A stretch of 11,722 nucleotides of DNA from Chitinophaga pinensis (lineage in GTDB: Bacteria; Bacteroidota; Bacteroidia; M30B66), in contig CALQJV010000011.1 of the NCBI GenBank assembly GCA_943330985.1, positions 1 through 11,722 of the forward strand, in the 5' to 3' direction. Of this stretch, positions 1-7,617 are shown piece by piece (position 1 is the first letter of the stretch; every line of letters begins with the position of its first letter). The notes under the pieces are model-generated. The model searched no databases and was not told the origin of the DNA. It saw only the letters and a program-made list of their open reading frames with translations. Made by a program: the position numbers and the translations under genes.

Positions 1-851
1 AACTGCGATACAATGCTGGCGAAACCGACGAGTTTATTAAGCCCATCGTTTTGAAAGACGAAGATGCGCGAATAAAAGAAGGTGATGTTGTAATTAGCTT
101 TAACTATCGCACCGATCGCTGTCGTGAAATAACCGAAGTGCTTACTCAAAGCGACATGCTTGAAATGGGACTGACAACACTTCCCTTGCATTATGTAACC
201 ATGACCAATTACGATGAAAGTTACTCAGGAATCGAAGTTGTTTTCCATAAAGATGATCTATCCCAAACATTGGGCGAGGTTATTTCTACTTCTGGAAAAA
301 CCCAATTACGCATAGCAGAAACGGAAAAATATCCACACGTTACATTCTTTTTTTCGGGTGGACAAGAAAGCACGTGTGAAGGGGAATCGCGTTTGATGAT
401 TCCATCGCCCAAAGTTGCAACATACGATTTACAACCCGAAATGAGTGCTGTTGGGATTTCGGAAGCATTAATAAAAGACGTTCATGACAATGCCCCCGAT
501 TTCATCTGTTTGAATTTCGCAAATGCCGATATGGTTGGTCATACTGGTGTGTATTCGGCAATCGTAAAAGCGGTTGAAACGGTCGATTCTTGTTTAGAAA
601 AGGTACTTCTTTGCTTGGAAAAATATAATTATTCTGTTATTGTAATCGCAGATCACGGAAATGCCGATTATGTTGAAAATCCAGATGGAAGTCCCAATAC
701 GGCACATACAACCAACCCAGTTCCATGTGTTTTAATTGATTCCGATTTCAAGAAAATCAACAATGGAAAACTTGCCGATATAGCTCCAACAATTCTTCAC
801 ATCATGAACATTACTATTCCAAAAATAATGGATGGTGTTGTACTTATTTAA
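1..851 (+). CDS. gpmI: 2,3-bisphosphoglycerate-independent phosphoglycerate mutase, C-terminal part (5' end cut by window)
   Basis: Interconverts 3-phosphoglycerate and 2-phosphoglycerate in cytosolic glycolysis/gluconeogenesis, using two Mn ions. The reading frame is open from base 3, so the start lies outside the window; TTG at 51 is internal, because the residues before it (ETDEFIKPIV) already match the family. About 282 residues are visible, roughly the last 55% of a usual ~510-residue enzyme. The visible metal ligands are intact: DMVGH (Asp 528-530, His 540-542) supplies part of the first Mn site, DHGNAD (651-668) gives the Asp-His pair of the second site, and the His of HTTNPVP (705-707) lies 18 residues after that Asp, as in the characterised Bacillus enzyme. 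FNYRTDR, VTFFFSGG and the LADIAPTIL C-terminus are also typical. The catalytic serine and first aspartate lie upstream, outside the window. It ends 17 bp before a hairpin terminator. Identification is very secure. Confidence 0.97.
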   Translation, partial: LRYNAGETDEFIKPIVLKDEDARIKEGDVVISFNYRTDRCREITEVLTQSDMLEMGLTTLPLHYVTMTNYDESYSGIEVVFHKDDLSQTLGEVISTSGKTQLRIAETEKYPHVTFFFSGGQESTCEGESRLMIPSPKVATYDLQPEMSAVGISEALIKDVHDNAPDFICLNFANADMVGHTGVYSAIVKAVETVDSCLEKVLLCLEKYNYSVIVIADHGNADYVENPDGSPNTAHTTNPVPCVLIDSDFKKINNGKLADIAPTILHIMNITIPKIMDGVVLI

Positions 852-867
852 CGAAACGAAACCAAAT

Positions 868-903
868 AAAAAGCCCTGAATGATTTATCATTCAAGGCTT
901 TTT
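868..903. terminator. Bidirectional intrinsic terminator between convergent genes
   Basis: Two 17-nt arms (868-884 and 887-903) are complementary except for one position, which is C-A when read on the + strand and a G-U wobble on the minus strand. The stem has an A-run on one side and a T-run on the other, so either strand reads as a hairpin followed by U-rich sequence. It lies between the stop of gpmI (851) and the stop of the minus-strand giant gene (920), and can terminate both. Confidence 0.88.
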
Positions 904-919
904 GTAAGGAAAGTTGTTC

Positions 920-3900
920 TTACTTTAAAAGCACCACATTTCCTTCTATTGTATTCTTTATTCCATTTCGTTGCATCATCTCAACACGATAAAAATATAC
1001 ACCTCCGTCAACTGGACCCGTGCTAGTTTTTGTTTTGCCGTCCCAACCATTCTCTATATCGTACGATTGATACAACTTCTGCCCCCATCGATTATAAATA
1101 ATCATATTGAATTCCAAAACATCTTCCCCGTAAACCTTGAAAAAATCATTGTATCCATCATCGTTTGGCGAAAATCCTGAAGGGATATAGTATTTATAAC
1201 CCAACTCAACAATAGCCTGCTTGGTTAGCGAATCAACACATCCAAATTGAGTGGTTACTACTTGACGTACACTGTAAATTCCAGTATCTGGAAAAGTATA
1301 GGTTGTCTCAGCTTGATAAACCGTATCAGCGCGATTGATAATATAATAAACCTCATCAGCGTCATCCGACAAATCTATAAAATCCATTTCCGGTTGAATG
1401 ATTTGTACTACTTCCGGACTTAAACTGAAATCGGCACGAGGCGAAGGATTTACACTAATTAAATTATGGATGAAATAGATGTCTTCGCAACCATACTCTG
1501 TAGTAACTTTTATTGAAATATCATATTGTCCGGGATTGTTAAACACAATCGTTGGGTTATTATTCGAAATAATCGTTTCATCTAGAATGGTCCATTCTGT
1601 TGTTTTAAAAGGATCGACCGATTCACTTAAATTAGAAAAATTCACAATCATTGGACTACAACCAACTAAAGTATCAGCACTGAAGTTTGCAACAGGCATT
1701 TTGTGAATGAGCACTGTTGATTGATATGTATGTCCGACACAACCATCTTGTGTTACAGTAAACTGCACCAATTGATTTCCTGTTGAATTAAAAGAAATGT
1801 CTTGCGGGTTTTCATCAGTTAAATTAGTCGTTGCAGGAACACTTGCCCAAGGACCAAAATCCCATTCAAAAGAAGCAGTGCTTGTATAATTGCCACTTCC
1901 TTGGAAATCGAAAGAATTACCAGTAAAACATTGCGGTTCAGGAATTTCAAACGAACCATTCGGTTGTGGTTTAATTGTAACAACTACCGTATCTTTGGAA
2001 ATGCAAGTTGTAGTGGAAACTGTTGTGGAAGTGGTTACAATATAGGAAAGATCATAAGCTAAGTCAGAGAAATTTGAAACTTCCACATTGGGATTTGATA
2101 TATTACTGAAATCAATTCCTTCTGATGGTGACCAGCTATAAGTATTACTTGGCGAAGGTGTAGCATTACCAATTTCAATCGGAACTCCTGAACATACCGA
2201 CCTATCAATGCCAGCATCCGAAATAGGCAAATCAATAACCACAACCGTTAAAGAACCCAAGGCCGATGAACAGCCATTCTCTGTAATAATTAAAGAATAA
2301 ATTCCAGCCTCTGTTTGAGTAACATTTGAAGTTACTAAAACATTTTGGGTTAACCCCGAATAACTATTAGGCCCGGACCAAACATAATCAGTTCCAACAA
2401 GTGGAAGTGGAACCGGGCCTGATAAATTAAGTGGCGATAATTCGCAAATGTTAATAATAGCAGGGTTAAATGCGGGTGTAGTTGGAATTGGATAGATCAT
2501 CACATCGCTAACATATGACTGACTCCAACATCCACTCGAATCAATTCGAATAGAATACTGCCCGGATTGAATAGGCGTCATTGAATTGATGGTTAACGTA
2601 TTCGATGATGAAAGAACCAAACCAGCAGCATTAGTCCATTCGTAGGTAATTCCTGCTTCAAACGGAATGGATAACACAAGGTTATCCGCTTCACAAAGTG
2701 TATCAATTCCAGTTGTAATTGGAGTTTGTGGATAGGGATTAATAACAACAGTTGTTGTTGCTAAAAGACTTGAACAGGTATTGACAATAACTTGACATGT
2801 ATAAACACCATTTCCTAGATTGGAAGCAAGAGCAAAGGAAGGATTTTGCAAATTGCTTGTAAAACCATTAGGACCATTCCAAAGATAACTTGCACCTGGA
2901 GTTGAACTCGATGTTAAGTTGAGAGGAGTCCCTTCGCAAGATGGGCCATCATTCGAAATAGTTGGAGTAGCTGGAGTAGGACTTACAAAAACATTGATCG
3001 AACTAATACTCGAACAGCCATTCACTGGATTGGCTGCTGTAACCTGATATACTCCAGACATGGCAGGCGTTACACCAAAGATTGTTGGGTTTTGAGAATT
3101 CGAAGTGAATCCATTAGGTCCAGACCATAGATAAATTCCATTGGCAACATTGGTAGCAGTAAGCGTAACGTTTTGACCTTCACAAGCTGGACCCGAAACA
3201 CCTGCAGTAACTGGACATGTTGAACATGTTGCTGGTGCAGTATAATTTCCAATTGCAGCACAGGTATTATCGTCCGAAAACACAACCGTTAATTGCTCCG
3301 CATTGGCATTGGATGAAAGATTCGTGAAATTGTAATTAACCGATGTGGCAAACGGTGCATTAAAAGTCATAAAACCACCCGAACTGTTTGTAATCGTTAA
3401 CGATCCTGATGTTGGAGGATTGGTAAAATCGATGGTGCCTGCTAATACATAGGTATTGGTAGTCGGGTCGCACGCTGTTGGGACAGGTGTTGCTGTTACA
3501 CTACAAAAAACTGAACAATCTGTTGTTCCTGTTGATAAAGGGTCTTGAGCAAATGTAATATTGGTAGCTTGACCCGAGTAGTTGGTTAAAAGCAATGCAT
3601 AATATTCGCCAGATTGTGCATTTGTTATTGAACAAACTTCTGATGCCGATGCTGAATAACTACAAGAAACATAGTTTGCAGCGTTATTTGCCCAAGTATA
3701 ATCGAGCACATTGGTACAAATTCCATTATCCCATTCGGTTTGAGTAAAAGGTCCCCAACAAATAAAATCAACATCAAAACCTGAATTAATGTTGATATTC
3801 AATGCACCTGTTTGATCCACTTTCATGAAATACCATGCTGGATTTGGTGTTGAAAATAAACATCCAACTTGACCAGGAGTTCCAAATTGAGAAGTTGTTC

Positions 3901-4810
3901 CTGTTGATGCGGGAAAGGTAATACCACCCGCTACATCAGTACAAAATGGCATGGCTTCATCACAAAATCCAGTGGGAGTAATGATAGGAGCTTGACAAAT
4001 ATCGCAAGATAAATTTGCCTGGAATCCGCTATTATTTATTGATGAATTTGTTGTAAAAACCAAGGTTAAACACCCCGAAGAATTGGTTGTGCTTGAAACC
4101 GGCTGAGGTACTGTGAACCCTGAAAAGACACCCAATAAATCGGCAGTGGTATTAGCACCGTCATAAATGGAAAGTCGATCGAAAGTGGCTTCTGTATTGA
4201 AACTCGTAAATGATAAAGTAACGCATTGATTCGGAACTCCCGAACAAATGGTTTGTGTAATATTCGCATTGTCGGGATAATTGGCACCCGCTCCCGGATC
4301 AGTTAACATACCTCCACATGAAACTACTGTATTCCCACCTTGGCCTAAGGTAATCATAGGAGGACAAGGAATACATGCTATAGTAGCACTAAATCCAGCA
4401 CCATTAATAGAACCATCTGAATGAAATGCTAATGTCATACAGCCATTCGATGCAGCAGTAGTAGAAATGGTTCCAGGATTTGTTGCACCTGCATATACAC
4501 CAATTATAGAAGCAGCGGTACTATTTCCATCGTAGAGTGTTAGATTATCGCAGCAGGATTCTGTACCAAAAGAAGTAAAAGATAATTGAACACATTGCCC
4601 AGTAGTGGAGCAAATTGTTTGAGTAACATCGGTGCTAATTGCATAATCTCCTACAGGAGAAATTCCTGCACCACCTGGATCGAGAATAGTACCCGAACAG
4701 GTATTGATTGTTGCAGCACCCGCCGTCATTGTGTATGTTTGTGCAGAAGCAACTTGATTGAATCCAACAAACAATAAAGAAATTAGTGTAATTAAATAGT
4801 GCTTTTTCAT
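920..4810 (-). CDS. Giant secreted multidomain protein (CUB, Ig-like, PKD) with T9SS type B C-terminal sorting domain
   Basis: 1296 residues. A Sec signal peptide (1-23, cleavage after ASA) starts the protein. Two CUB-like domains follow (about 37-146 and 165-269), sharing TQTICS, LSFTSF.TE and YDG motifs. Next come a Cys-rich region (276-436, PAWYF and DFICWGPF motifs) resembling N-terminal parts of other Bacteroidota surface proteins, and a beta-rich linker to about 530. Ig-like repeats of about 82 residues begin near 536, PKD-type domains cover about 950-1200 (WDFG at 983-986), and the gliding-motility/CHU_C type B domain covers 1207-1296 (SPNDDGYND, NRWG, WDGK). Such tails direct export across the outer membrane by T9SS; the composition suggests a surface or released adhesin-like or matrix protein. 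No catalytic domain is recognisable. ATG at 4808-4810 follows the upstream stop by 2 nt, implying one mRNA and translational coupling. Ser, Thr and Asn are abundant. Ligand and function are unknown. Confidence 0.93.
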   Translation of the reverse strand: MKKHYLITLISLLFVGFNQVASAQTYTMTAGAATINTCSGTILDPGGAGISPVGDYAISTDVTQTICSTTGQCVQLSFTSFGTESCCDNLTLYDGNSTAASIIGVYAGATNPGTISTTAASNGCMTLAFHSDGSINGAGFSATIACIPCPPMITLGQGGNTVVSCGGMLTDPGAGANYPDNANITQTICSGVPNQCVTLSFTSFNTEATFDRLSIYDGANTTADLLGVFSGFTVPQPVSSTTNSSGCLTLVFTTNSSINNSGFQANLSCDICQAPIITPTGFCDEAMPFCTDVAGGITFPASTGTTSQFGTPGQVGCLFSTPNPAWYFMKVDQTGALNININSGFDVDFICWGPFTQTEWDNGICTNVLDYTWANNAANYVSCSYSASASEVCSITNAQSGEYYALLLTNYSGQATNITFAQDPLSTGTTDCSVFCSVTATPVPTACDPTTNTYVLAGTIDFTNPPTSGSLTITNSSGGFMTFNAPFATSVNYNFTNLSSNANAEQLTVVFSDDNTCAAIGNYTAPATCSTCPVTAGVSGPACEGQNVTLTATNVANGIYLWSGPNGFTSNSQNPTIFGVTPAMSGVYQVTAANPVNGCSSISSINVFVSPTPATPTISNDGPSCEGTPLNLTSSSTPGASYLWNGPNGFTSNLQNPSFALASNLGNGVYTCQVIVNTCSSLLATTTVVINPYPQTPITTGIDTLCEADNLVLSIPFEAGITYEWTNAAGLVLSSSNTLTINSMTPIQSGQYSIRIDSSGCWSQSYVSDVMIYPIPTTPAFNPAIINICELSPLNLSGPVPLPLVGTDYVWSGPNSYSGLTQNVLVTSNVTQTEAGIYSLIITENGCSSALGSLTVVVIDLPISDAGIDRSVCSGVPIEIGNATPSPSNTYSWSPSEGIDFSNISNPNVEVSNFSDLAYDLSYIVTTSTTVSTTTCISKDTVVVTIKPQPNGSFEIPEPQCFTGNSFDFQGSGNYTSTASFEWDFGPWASVPATTNLTDENPQDISFNSTGNQLVQFTVTQDGCVGHTYQSTVLIHKMPVANFSADTLVGCSPMIVNFSNLSESVDPFKTTEWTILDETIISNNNPTIVFNNPGQYDISIKVTTEYGCEDIYFIHNLISVNPSPRADFSLSPEVVQIIQPEMDFIDLSDDADEVYYIINRADTVYQAETTYTFPDTGIYSVRQVVTTQFGCVDSLTKQAIVELGYKYYIPSGFSPNDDGYNDFFKVYGEDVLEFNMIIYNRWGQKLYQSYDIENGWDGKTKTSTGPVDGGVYFYRVEMMQRNGIKNTIEGNVVLLK
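923..1192 (-). other. T9SS type B sorting domain (gliding motility/CHU_C family) region
   Basis: Codes for residues 1207-1296 of the giant protein. The motifs GFSPNDDGYND, IYNRWG, GWDGK and VYFYRV occur in the order typical of this C-terminal family, and the protein ends in a short beta-strand with a final Lys (NVVLLK). By family knowledge this tail is the signal recognised by the type IX secretion machinery. Confidence 0.92.
1976..3205 (-). repeat. Tandem Ig-like repeat array of about 82 residues (about 246 bp) per unit
   Basis: Five successive units in the giant protein begin around a conserved Cys at residues 543, 625, 706, 789 and 873, a spacing of 81-84 residues. Units 1, 2 and 4 keep the core YLWSGPNGFTS, YLWNGPNGFTS and YVWSGPNSYSG; units 3 and 5 keep the aromatic-x-Trp core in diverged form. 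Each ends in a strand like G.Y....T followed by a second Cys-containing turn. PKD-type units with Cys 961 and 1051 continue the pattern with longer spacing. The units are diverged at DNA level, so this is an old protein-domain array and not a recent DNA duplication. Confidence 0.8.
4004..4702 (-). repeat. Pair of tandem CUB-like domains
   Basis: Codes for residues 37-146 and 165-269. Both copies share, in order, a DPG(A/G)G turn, TQTICS, QCV.LSFTSF.TE, a (L/S)(T/I)(L/I)YDG core, a GVF/GVY strand, an SNGC/SSGC turn followed by LTLVF or MTLAF, and a closing SGF/AGF strand before a final Cys. They are the same module at diverged sequence. CUB-like domains are common near the N-terminus of secreted Bacteroidota proteins and are usually read as binding modules. 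Confidence 0.75.
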
Positions 4811-4839
4811 GATCAGTGTTGATTTGAGTTCGTGATCAT
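4809..4839 (-). promoter_or_regulatory. Inverted repeat spanning the stop of the small gene and the AUG of the giant gene
   Basis: ATGATCA (4809-4815) and TGATCAT (4833-4839) form 7-nt perfect inverted arms around a 17-nt spacer. In the minus-strand mRNA the second arm covers the UGA of the small gene and the first two bases of the AUG of the giant gene. A ribosome finishing the small gene would have to open it, which fits translational coupling. The stem is short and AT-rich, so its stability is doubtful and the role is inferred. Confidence 0.3.
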
Positions 4840-5202
4840 TTGATTTTTAATTCGTTCCAATTCAATATCCAATTCCTGATAAGAAAGAATATCAATGGGA
4901 TTTCCCGGAACACTTAAATAAACGCGTTTCCGTGATTTTGCCTCACGAGCATATTGATAAACATCAAATGTATTGATGTCAATTGCTGGACATTCGGGGC
5001 AGGGTTTATTCGTATTGATAACCCATGAATGTTGAAAAATAAAGTTCAATTGAGCAATTTTCAATGCATCCATTTGGGCAATATCATTGGCGCTATAATA
5101 GCGATTTGCTCGAGAATCTAATTGCGGTATAACTGAAGAACTTTGTTGCGCATGTGCAAAAAGTCCAGTAAACACGGCCAAAATAAGTAAACACTTTTTC
5201 AC
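4813..5202 (-). CDS. Small exported protein of unknown function, encoded just upstream of the T9SS substrate
   Basis: 129 residues from the preferred GTG start. The N-terminus MKKCLLILAVFTGLFAHA is a classic Sec signal peptide with cleavage after AHA and Gln next. The mature part of about 110 residues has a polar start, a helical stretch around DIAQMDALKIAQLNFIF, a CPECP motif (Cys 68 and 71), a basic REAKSRKR patch and a LSYQELDIELERIKNQ helix. A TTG start at 5226 would add eight residues, but that codon lies inside the -7 promoter element, and the signal peptide begins exactly at the GTG. No enzyme domain is recognised. From memory, short exported proteins of this general form accompany CHU_C-type genes in other Flavobacteriales; I cannot verify that here. 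The TGA overlaps no gene but sits 2 nt before the ATG of the giant gene, so the two are probably co-transcribed. Confidence 0.85.
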   Translation of the reverse strand: MKKCLLILAVFTGLFAHAQQSSSVIPQLDSRANRYYSANDIAQMDALKIAQLNFIFQHSWVINTNKPCPECPAIDINTFDVYQYAREAKSRKRVYLSVPGNPIDILSYQELDIELERIKNQMITNSNQH

Positions 5203-5223
5203 TTTGTTGGAATTTGGGAAAAA

Positions 5224-5231
5224 CAAATATA
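5224..5231 (-). promoter_or_regulatory. Bacteroidota -7 promoter element (TATATTTG) for the small protein/giant protein unit
   Basis: The minus strand reads TATATTTG, a full match to TAnnTTTG. It ends 21 nt before the GTG at 5202, leaving a leader of about 15 nt. The nearest upstream TTG is only 13 nt away, so the -33 element is weak or absent. It lies in the 80-bp gap after the S9B peptidase gene, suggesting the two-gene unit starts its own transcript. Confidence 0.55.
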
Positions 5232-5282
5232 TAAAAATTTATCTCAAAAGAAACACAGCCCTCATCATTAACTACTTAGATA

Positions 5283-7466
5283 TCAAAGGTTATTCAGGAT
5301 AAAATTGGTCATTTTAGTAAACAAATGCAGACGGGCATTACCACCATAAATTCCATGGTTTTTATCAGGATAATATTCCGAATCGAATTGTTTATTCGCT
5401 TTGACCAATGCTGTAACCATTTCAACAGAATTTTGAAAATGTACATTGTCATCACCCGTTCCATGAATTAGCAGGTATTTCCCTTTTAATCGTCCAACAT
5501 GATTGATGGGAGAATTATCGTCGTAACCTGATGCGTTTTCAGCAGGAGTTTGCATGAAACGTTCGGTGTAAATAGAGTCGTAAAAACGCCAATTCGTAAC
5601 CGGTGCAACAGCAATTGCCATTTTGAATAAATCGGCTCCTTTGGTTATACACAATGAACTCATATACCCTCCGTAACTCCATCCTTGTATGCCAATGCGA
5701 GCAGCATCCACATAAGTCTGTGAAGCCATGTATGTGGCGGCTTCCATTTGATCTTCCGTCTCCAATTTACCCAACTGCTTATATGTCGATTTTTTAAATG
5801 CCTCTCCTCTATTTCCAGTCCCTCGGTTATCTACCGAAACAACTATATATCCTTTCTGTGCTAGTAATTGATACCATAAATAATTGGATCCGTCCCAATC
5901 ATTTTCAACGGTATTATGACCTGGGCCACCATAAACTGTCATAAAAACTGGATACTTTTTAGTAGCATCAAAGTTTGATGGCTTGATCATCCAGCCATTT
6001 AAAACTGTTCCCTGCGTGGTTATGAAATTGAAAAATGTTTTGGGCGATAAGTCATACTCTGCCAATTTATCTTTCAATGTTTTATTGGATTCCAATGTCC
6101 GAATAAGCTTACCCGCCCCGCTATACAAACTATAGTCGGAAGGTGCATTAGCATTACTCTGCTCCAAAATAAAAAAACTAAAATCGCTGCTAAATTCAGG
6201 TAATTGGTGTCCGTTGGTGGGAAGCAAATTTTTTTGTCCTTTGCCGTTTAATTTAACAGTAAACAGACTCCGATCCATCGGTGTAGGATTTGCTGCTTGA
6301 AAATAAACGAGTCCTGTATTTTCATTAATTCCATAAAATTTGGTGACATCGAAATTTCCACTTGTTATAGCATTGATTCGCTTTCCATCCATTCCATAGA
6401 GATAAAGATGATTGTAACCATCCAATTCCGAAGACCAAATAAAACGTATTCCATCTTGAAGAAATTTTAAATTATCATGAACATCAATATAGGTTTCGGA
6501 TGTTTCTTCGAGCATCGTTTTCACTTCTCCATTAAAAGGATTTGCTAATAAAAGTTCGAGGTGGTTTTGGTGACGATTTAAACGGGTAACACACAATTCG
6601 GCGCCTTTGCTTGTCCATTGAATGCGCGGAATGTATTGATCTTTATTATCTCCCGTTTGCATCTTTATTGATTTTCCCAATTTAGCATCATATACAAAAA
6701 CATTTACCATCGAATTATCTTCTCCTGCTTTGGGATATTTGAACGTATAAAGACCCGGATAGAGGTTCCCATAAGTTTGCATATTATACTCTTTTACCTT
6801 TCGCTCATCGAAACGCAAATAGGCAATTTTACTTCCATCGGGCGACCAGAAAAACGCCTGGCTTAAAGCGAACTCTTCTTCATACACCCAATCTGTGGCA
6901 CCATTAATAATTTCATTTTGCTTGCCATCCTTAGTAATTGCATCTTCTTTCCCCGAAATCAAATCTTTGACAAAAAGATTATTGTCGCGAACAAAAGCCA
7001 CTTGATTTCCATCGGGTGAGAATGCTGCATATTGTTGCTTGCCAGTACTTAATAAGGATGCTGTTTTCTTTTCTAAATCGATTACCACATATGCACTTCT
7101 GCTCGAATAACGATAAATTGCTTCCGACTCCGTGGGCACAAGCATTTTCTTTTCATTTTTGCTTAATGTATAGTCATCAAATGGAATCTCCAAACCTCCT
7201 GGAAGTTTAGCACTGTTAGCAGCATAAATATCGCCTACTTTTTGTCCACTTGCATATGAATATTTCCCAATGCTAACTCCCGAGTCATCGAAGTTTAATG
7301 TGCTGTAATGTTTACCATCTTGCATAGGTGCAACGCCCATAACCATTGCAGGCCTAAATGTTGGACTTGCCCATATTTCTTGGAGGGTTAGCTCTTTTTT
7401 ATTTTGAGAAGAAACGCTAGAAGTGATTCCTGAAAAAAGTAACAGACTAATTAAAAGTTTGTGCAT
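5283..7466 (-). CDS. S9B family prolyl exopeptidase (dipeptidyl peptidase IV-like)
   Basis: 727 residues, the usual size for bacterial DPP IV and prolyl tripeptidyl peptidase. A signal peptide (about 1-20, before Gln21) sends it to the periplasm or cell surface. Residues about 90-450 form the beta-propeller domain, and DWVYEEE (192-198) carries the Glu pair that holds the free N-terminus of the peptide substrate. The alpha/beta-hydrolase domain covers about 490-727: oxyanion Tyr512 in VYGGPG, nucleophile Ser597 in GWSYGG, Asp672 in GTGDDNVH and His704 in DKNHG. The Asp-His distance of 32 residues equals that in human DPP IV. All catalytic residues are intact. It should remove N-terminal dipeptides (or tripeptides) with Pro or Ala near the cut, as a step in peptide feeding. 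DPP IV and the tripeptidyl PtpA type cannot be separated by eye. It is divergent from the kinase gene and has no T9SS tail. Confidence 0.95.
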   Translation of the reverse strand: MHKLLISLLLFSGITSSVSSQNKKELTLQEIWASPTFRPAMVMGVAPMQDGKHYSTLNFDDSGVSIGKYSYASGQKVGDIYAANSAKLPGGLEIPFDDYTLSKNEKKMLVPTESEAIYRYSSRSAYVVIDLEKKTASLLSTGKQQYAAFSPDGNQVAFVRDNNLFVKDLISGKEDAITKDGKQNEIINGATDWVYEEEFALSQAFFWSPDGSKIAYLRFDERKVKEYNMQTYGNLYPGLYTFKYPKAGEDNSMVNVFVYDAKLGKSIKMQTGDNKDQYIPRIQWTSKGAELCVTRLNRHQNHLELLLANPFNGEVKTMLEETSETYIDVHDNLKFLQDGIRFIWSSELDGYNHLYLYGMDGKRINAITSGNFDVTKFYGINENTGLVYFQAANPTPMDRSLFTVKLNGKGQKNLLPTNGHQLPEFSSDFSFFILEQSNANAPSDYSLYSGAGKLIRTLESNKTLKDKLAEYDLSPKTFFNFITTQGTVLNGWMIKPSNFDATKKYPVFMTVYGGPGHNTVENDWDGSNYLWYQLLAQKGYIVVSVDNRGTGNRGEAFKKSTYKQLGKLETEDQMEAATYMASQTYVDAARIGIQGWSYGGYMSSLCITKGADLFKMAIAVAPVTNWRFYDSIYTERFMQTPAENASGYDDNSPINHVGRLKGKYLLIHGTGDDNVHFQNSVEMVTALVKANKQFDSEYYPDKNHGIYGGNARLHLFTKMTNFILNNL

Positions 7467-7487
7467 AATTTATATTTGAATGGATGG

Positions 7488-7518
7488 TAAAAGTAAATGA
7501 AAATGAGGTTTGATTCAA
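7488..7518 (-). promoter_or_regulatory. Probable promoter of the S9B peptidase gene
   Basis: On the minus strand a TTG (7516-7518) is followed after 20 nt by TACTTTTA (7488-7495), one mismatch from TAnnTTTG. The -7 element ends 21 nt before the ATG at 7464-7466, the same spacing as two other genes here. The match is imperfect, so confidence is moderate. Confidence 0.4.
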
Positions 7519-7576
7519 CAGTAATTTTCTGCCAAAATATTTTGGAATTGCGATTCAAATGACCAATGCACCATCT

Positions 7577-7610
7577 TTTGTTTTTTTACTTCGAAGAAAG
7601 GTTATTTTTG
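7577..7610 (+). promoter_or_regulatory. Promoter of the sensor kinase gene with -33 TTTG and -7 TATTTTTG
   Basis: TTTG at 7577-7580 and TATTTTTG at 7603-7610 (full match to TAnnTTTG) are separated by 22 nt, within the usual range. The -7 element ends only 7 nt before the GTG start at 7618, so the mRNA would begin at or within a few bases of the start codon. A run of seven T lies in the spacer (7581-7587). Confidence 0.55.
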
Positions 7611-7617
7611 TTTTTCT

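Noticed and set aside
221..412. Minus-strand open frame inside gpmI
   Set aside because: It lies fully within a certain gene in another frame and has no domain or start signal.
971..1180. Plus-strand open frame antisense to the T9SS sorting domain
   Set aside because: It is the antisense shadow of a highly conserved coding region; its translation resembles no protein family.
1976..3205. Recent DNA duplication or CRISPR-like array
   Set aside because: Units are about 246 bp, in frame and diverged at DNA level. They encode Ig-like domains and lack the short identical repeats of a CRISPR array.
2059..4287. Several short minus- and plus-strand frames inside the giant gene
   Set aside because: All are alternative frames of the Ig/CUB repeat coding sequence; their similar content reflects the repeats, not separate genes.
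5203..5282. Terminator after the S9B peptidase gene
   Set aside because: There is a T-rich stretch on the minus strand, but no stable stem precedes it, so read-through into the small exported protein gene remains possible.
7581..7587. Seven-T run in the kinase promoter spacer as a phase-variation switch
   Set aside because: Runs of this length are common in AT-rich DNA, and spacing is already within the normal range. There is no evidence of length variation in a single sequence.
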